NCBI RefSeq assembly: GCF_019956415.1
Contig: NZ_JAHBDK010000036.1
Coordinates: 1 to 64,000 of the forward strand
Source of the DNA: Pseudomonas sp. GL-B-19
GTDB lineage: Bacteria; Pseudomonadota; Gammaproteobacteria; Pseudomonadales; Pseudomonadaceae
Direction of reading: 5' to 3'
DNA length: 64,000 nucleotides
A model generated the notes under the pieces. The model had not been told where the DNA came from. It saw nothing but the letters and a program-made list of their open reading frames with translations, and did not search any database. This document shows, piece by piece, positions 63,536 through 64,000 of the stretch. Position numbers and translations under genes: made by a program. The first letter of the stretch is position 1, and every line of letters starts with the position of its first letter.

Positions 63536-64000
63536 ATGGAAAACGACGAGATTTCCTACGCCAGCGTCAGCAAATGGCTCAAGATCAAGCACCTGATGCT
63601 GGTCGATACCCTGGCTCGGACCCGCAATATGCATACCACCGCCGAGCTGATGAACCTGACCCAGCCCGCCATCAGCAAGATGTTGCGCGACATCGAACTG
63701 TTGCTCGGCTTTGCCTTGTTCGAACGGCAGACCCGCAGCATGGTCCTGACCGAGCTCGGCGAGTTCGTGGTCCGCTATGCGCGGATGACCCTGGATGACA
63801 CGCAATCTTTCGTCGATCAGCTCAATAAGCTGCGCAAAGGTGGGCATGGCCATTTGAAAGTCGGCGCGATTTTCGCCGCGACCTCGGTCGTGCTGCCCGA
63901 GGCCATCACCCGGATCAAGCTGGACCGCCCGATGTTGTCCATCGAAGTGATCGAGCAAACCAGCAATCAACTGCTGGAAATGCTCGAACATAAAAAACTC
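63536..64000 (+). CDS. LysR-family regulator (partial, cut by the window end)
   Basis: The first 155 residues are present and the frame runs off the right edge. The helix-turn-helix is at about residues 18-75 (LKIKHLMLVDTLARTRNMHTTAELMNLTQPAISKMLRDIE, then FERQTRSMVLTELG), and the start of the effector domain follows (HLKVGAIFAATSVVLPEAI). The sequence is like the GbpR/galactose-binding LysR group. It is divergent from the FAH-family and MFS genes, 121 bases apart, and probably controls them. The C-terminal half lies outside the window. Confidence 0.88.
   Translation, partial: MENDEISYASVSKWLKIKHLMLVDTLARTRNMHTTAELMNLTQPAISKMLRDIELLLGFALFERQTRSMVLTELGEFVVRYARMTLDDTQSFVDQLNKLRKGGHGHLKVGAIFAATSVVLPEAITRIKLDRPMLSIEVIEQTSNQLLEMLEHKKL

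Overview
This is a window of a Pseudomonas chromosome, most likely of the P. fluorescens group. The evidence is: complete liu leucine/isovalerate genes, a PrrF iron small RNA, a Crc-titrating (CrcY-type) RNA beside the HMG-CoA lyase gene, many REP/REPIN hairpins of the 'GTGGGAGC..GCCTGCTCGCGA' kind, and high-GC codon use throughout. No tRNA, rRNA, CRISPR array, transposase or prophage was seen.

Layout. 1-2.9 kb: a PstS-like/OmpA fusion protein and an acyl-CoA dehydrogenase divergent from a LysR gene. 4.2-13.7 kb: the leucine/isovalerate catabolic cluster liuR-liuE, then the sigma-54 driven RNA CrcY, an acyl-CoA synthetase on the other strand, and liuABCD; three LiuR-type palindromes mark the controlled promoters. 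13.8-15.1 kb: a lambda CI-like repressor that has lost both catalytic residues, a small DUF3077-type gene, and PrrF with its Fur box. 15.3-18.2 kb: a damaged betaine-type locus, in which proV and a headless proW meet head-to-head with the C-terminal third of a DgcA/StcD-like demethylase, followed by a cupin. 18.4-22.6 kb: an M14 carboxypeptidase and an ECF sigma/anti-sigma pair divergent from a catalase-like peroxidase/cytochrome b561 operon, with matching ECF promoters on both strands.

22.8-30.6 kb: an IclR regulator and a seven-gene operon that combines a polyamine-type ABC importer with a three-subunit HcnABC/opine-oxidase-like flavin dehydrogenase. Its substrate cannot be read from the sequence, and it is the best candidate here for an uncharacterised catabolic system. 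31-36 kb: zapE, a soluble LRR-protein kinase, yebC and a short orphan VgrG. 36-43.1 kb: 2-aminoethylphosphonate use (phnW, phnX, an OPA-family transporter, a flavin amine oxidase and two LysR regulators). 43.3-46.9 kb: cytochrome b561, D-cysteine desulfhydrase/ACC-deaminase-like and fadH.

47.5-56.6 kb: a complete short-chain PHA (polyhydroxybutyrate) locus with PhaR, phasin, a DUF3141 protein, an AraC regulator, phaB, phaA and class I phaC. This is an accessory trait for a genus that normally makes medium-chain PHA. 57.4-60.5 kb: an arginine/ornithine/histidine-type ABC importer (aotJQMP-like) with a HutC-like palindrome upstream. 60.7-64 kb: an MFS transporter and a fumarylacetoacetate-hydrolase-family enzyme, divergent from a LysR gene that is cut by the window edge.

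The catabolic genes fit a soil or plant-associated lifestyle. Leucine, amine, phosphonate and amino-acid uptake modules feed central acyl-CoA metabolism, and the PHB genes would store surplus acetyl-CoA. CrcY (carbon hierarchy) and PrrF (iron) are global RNA regulators that happen to be encoded here.
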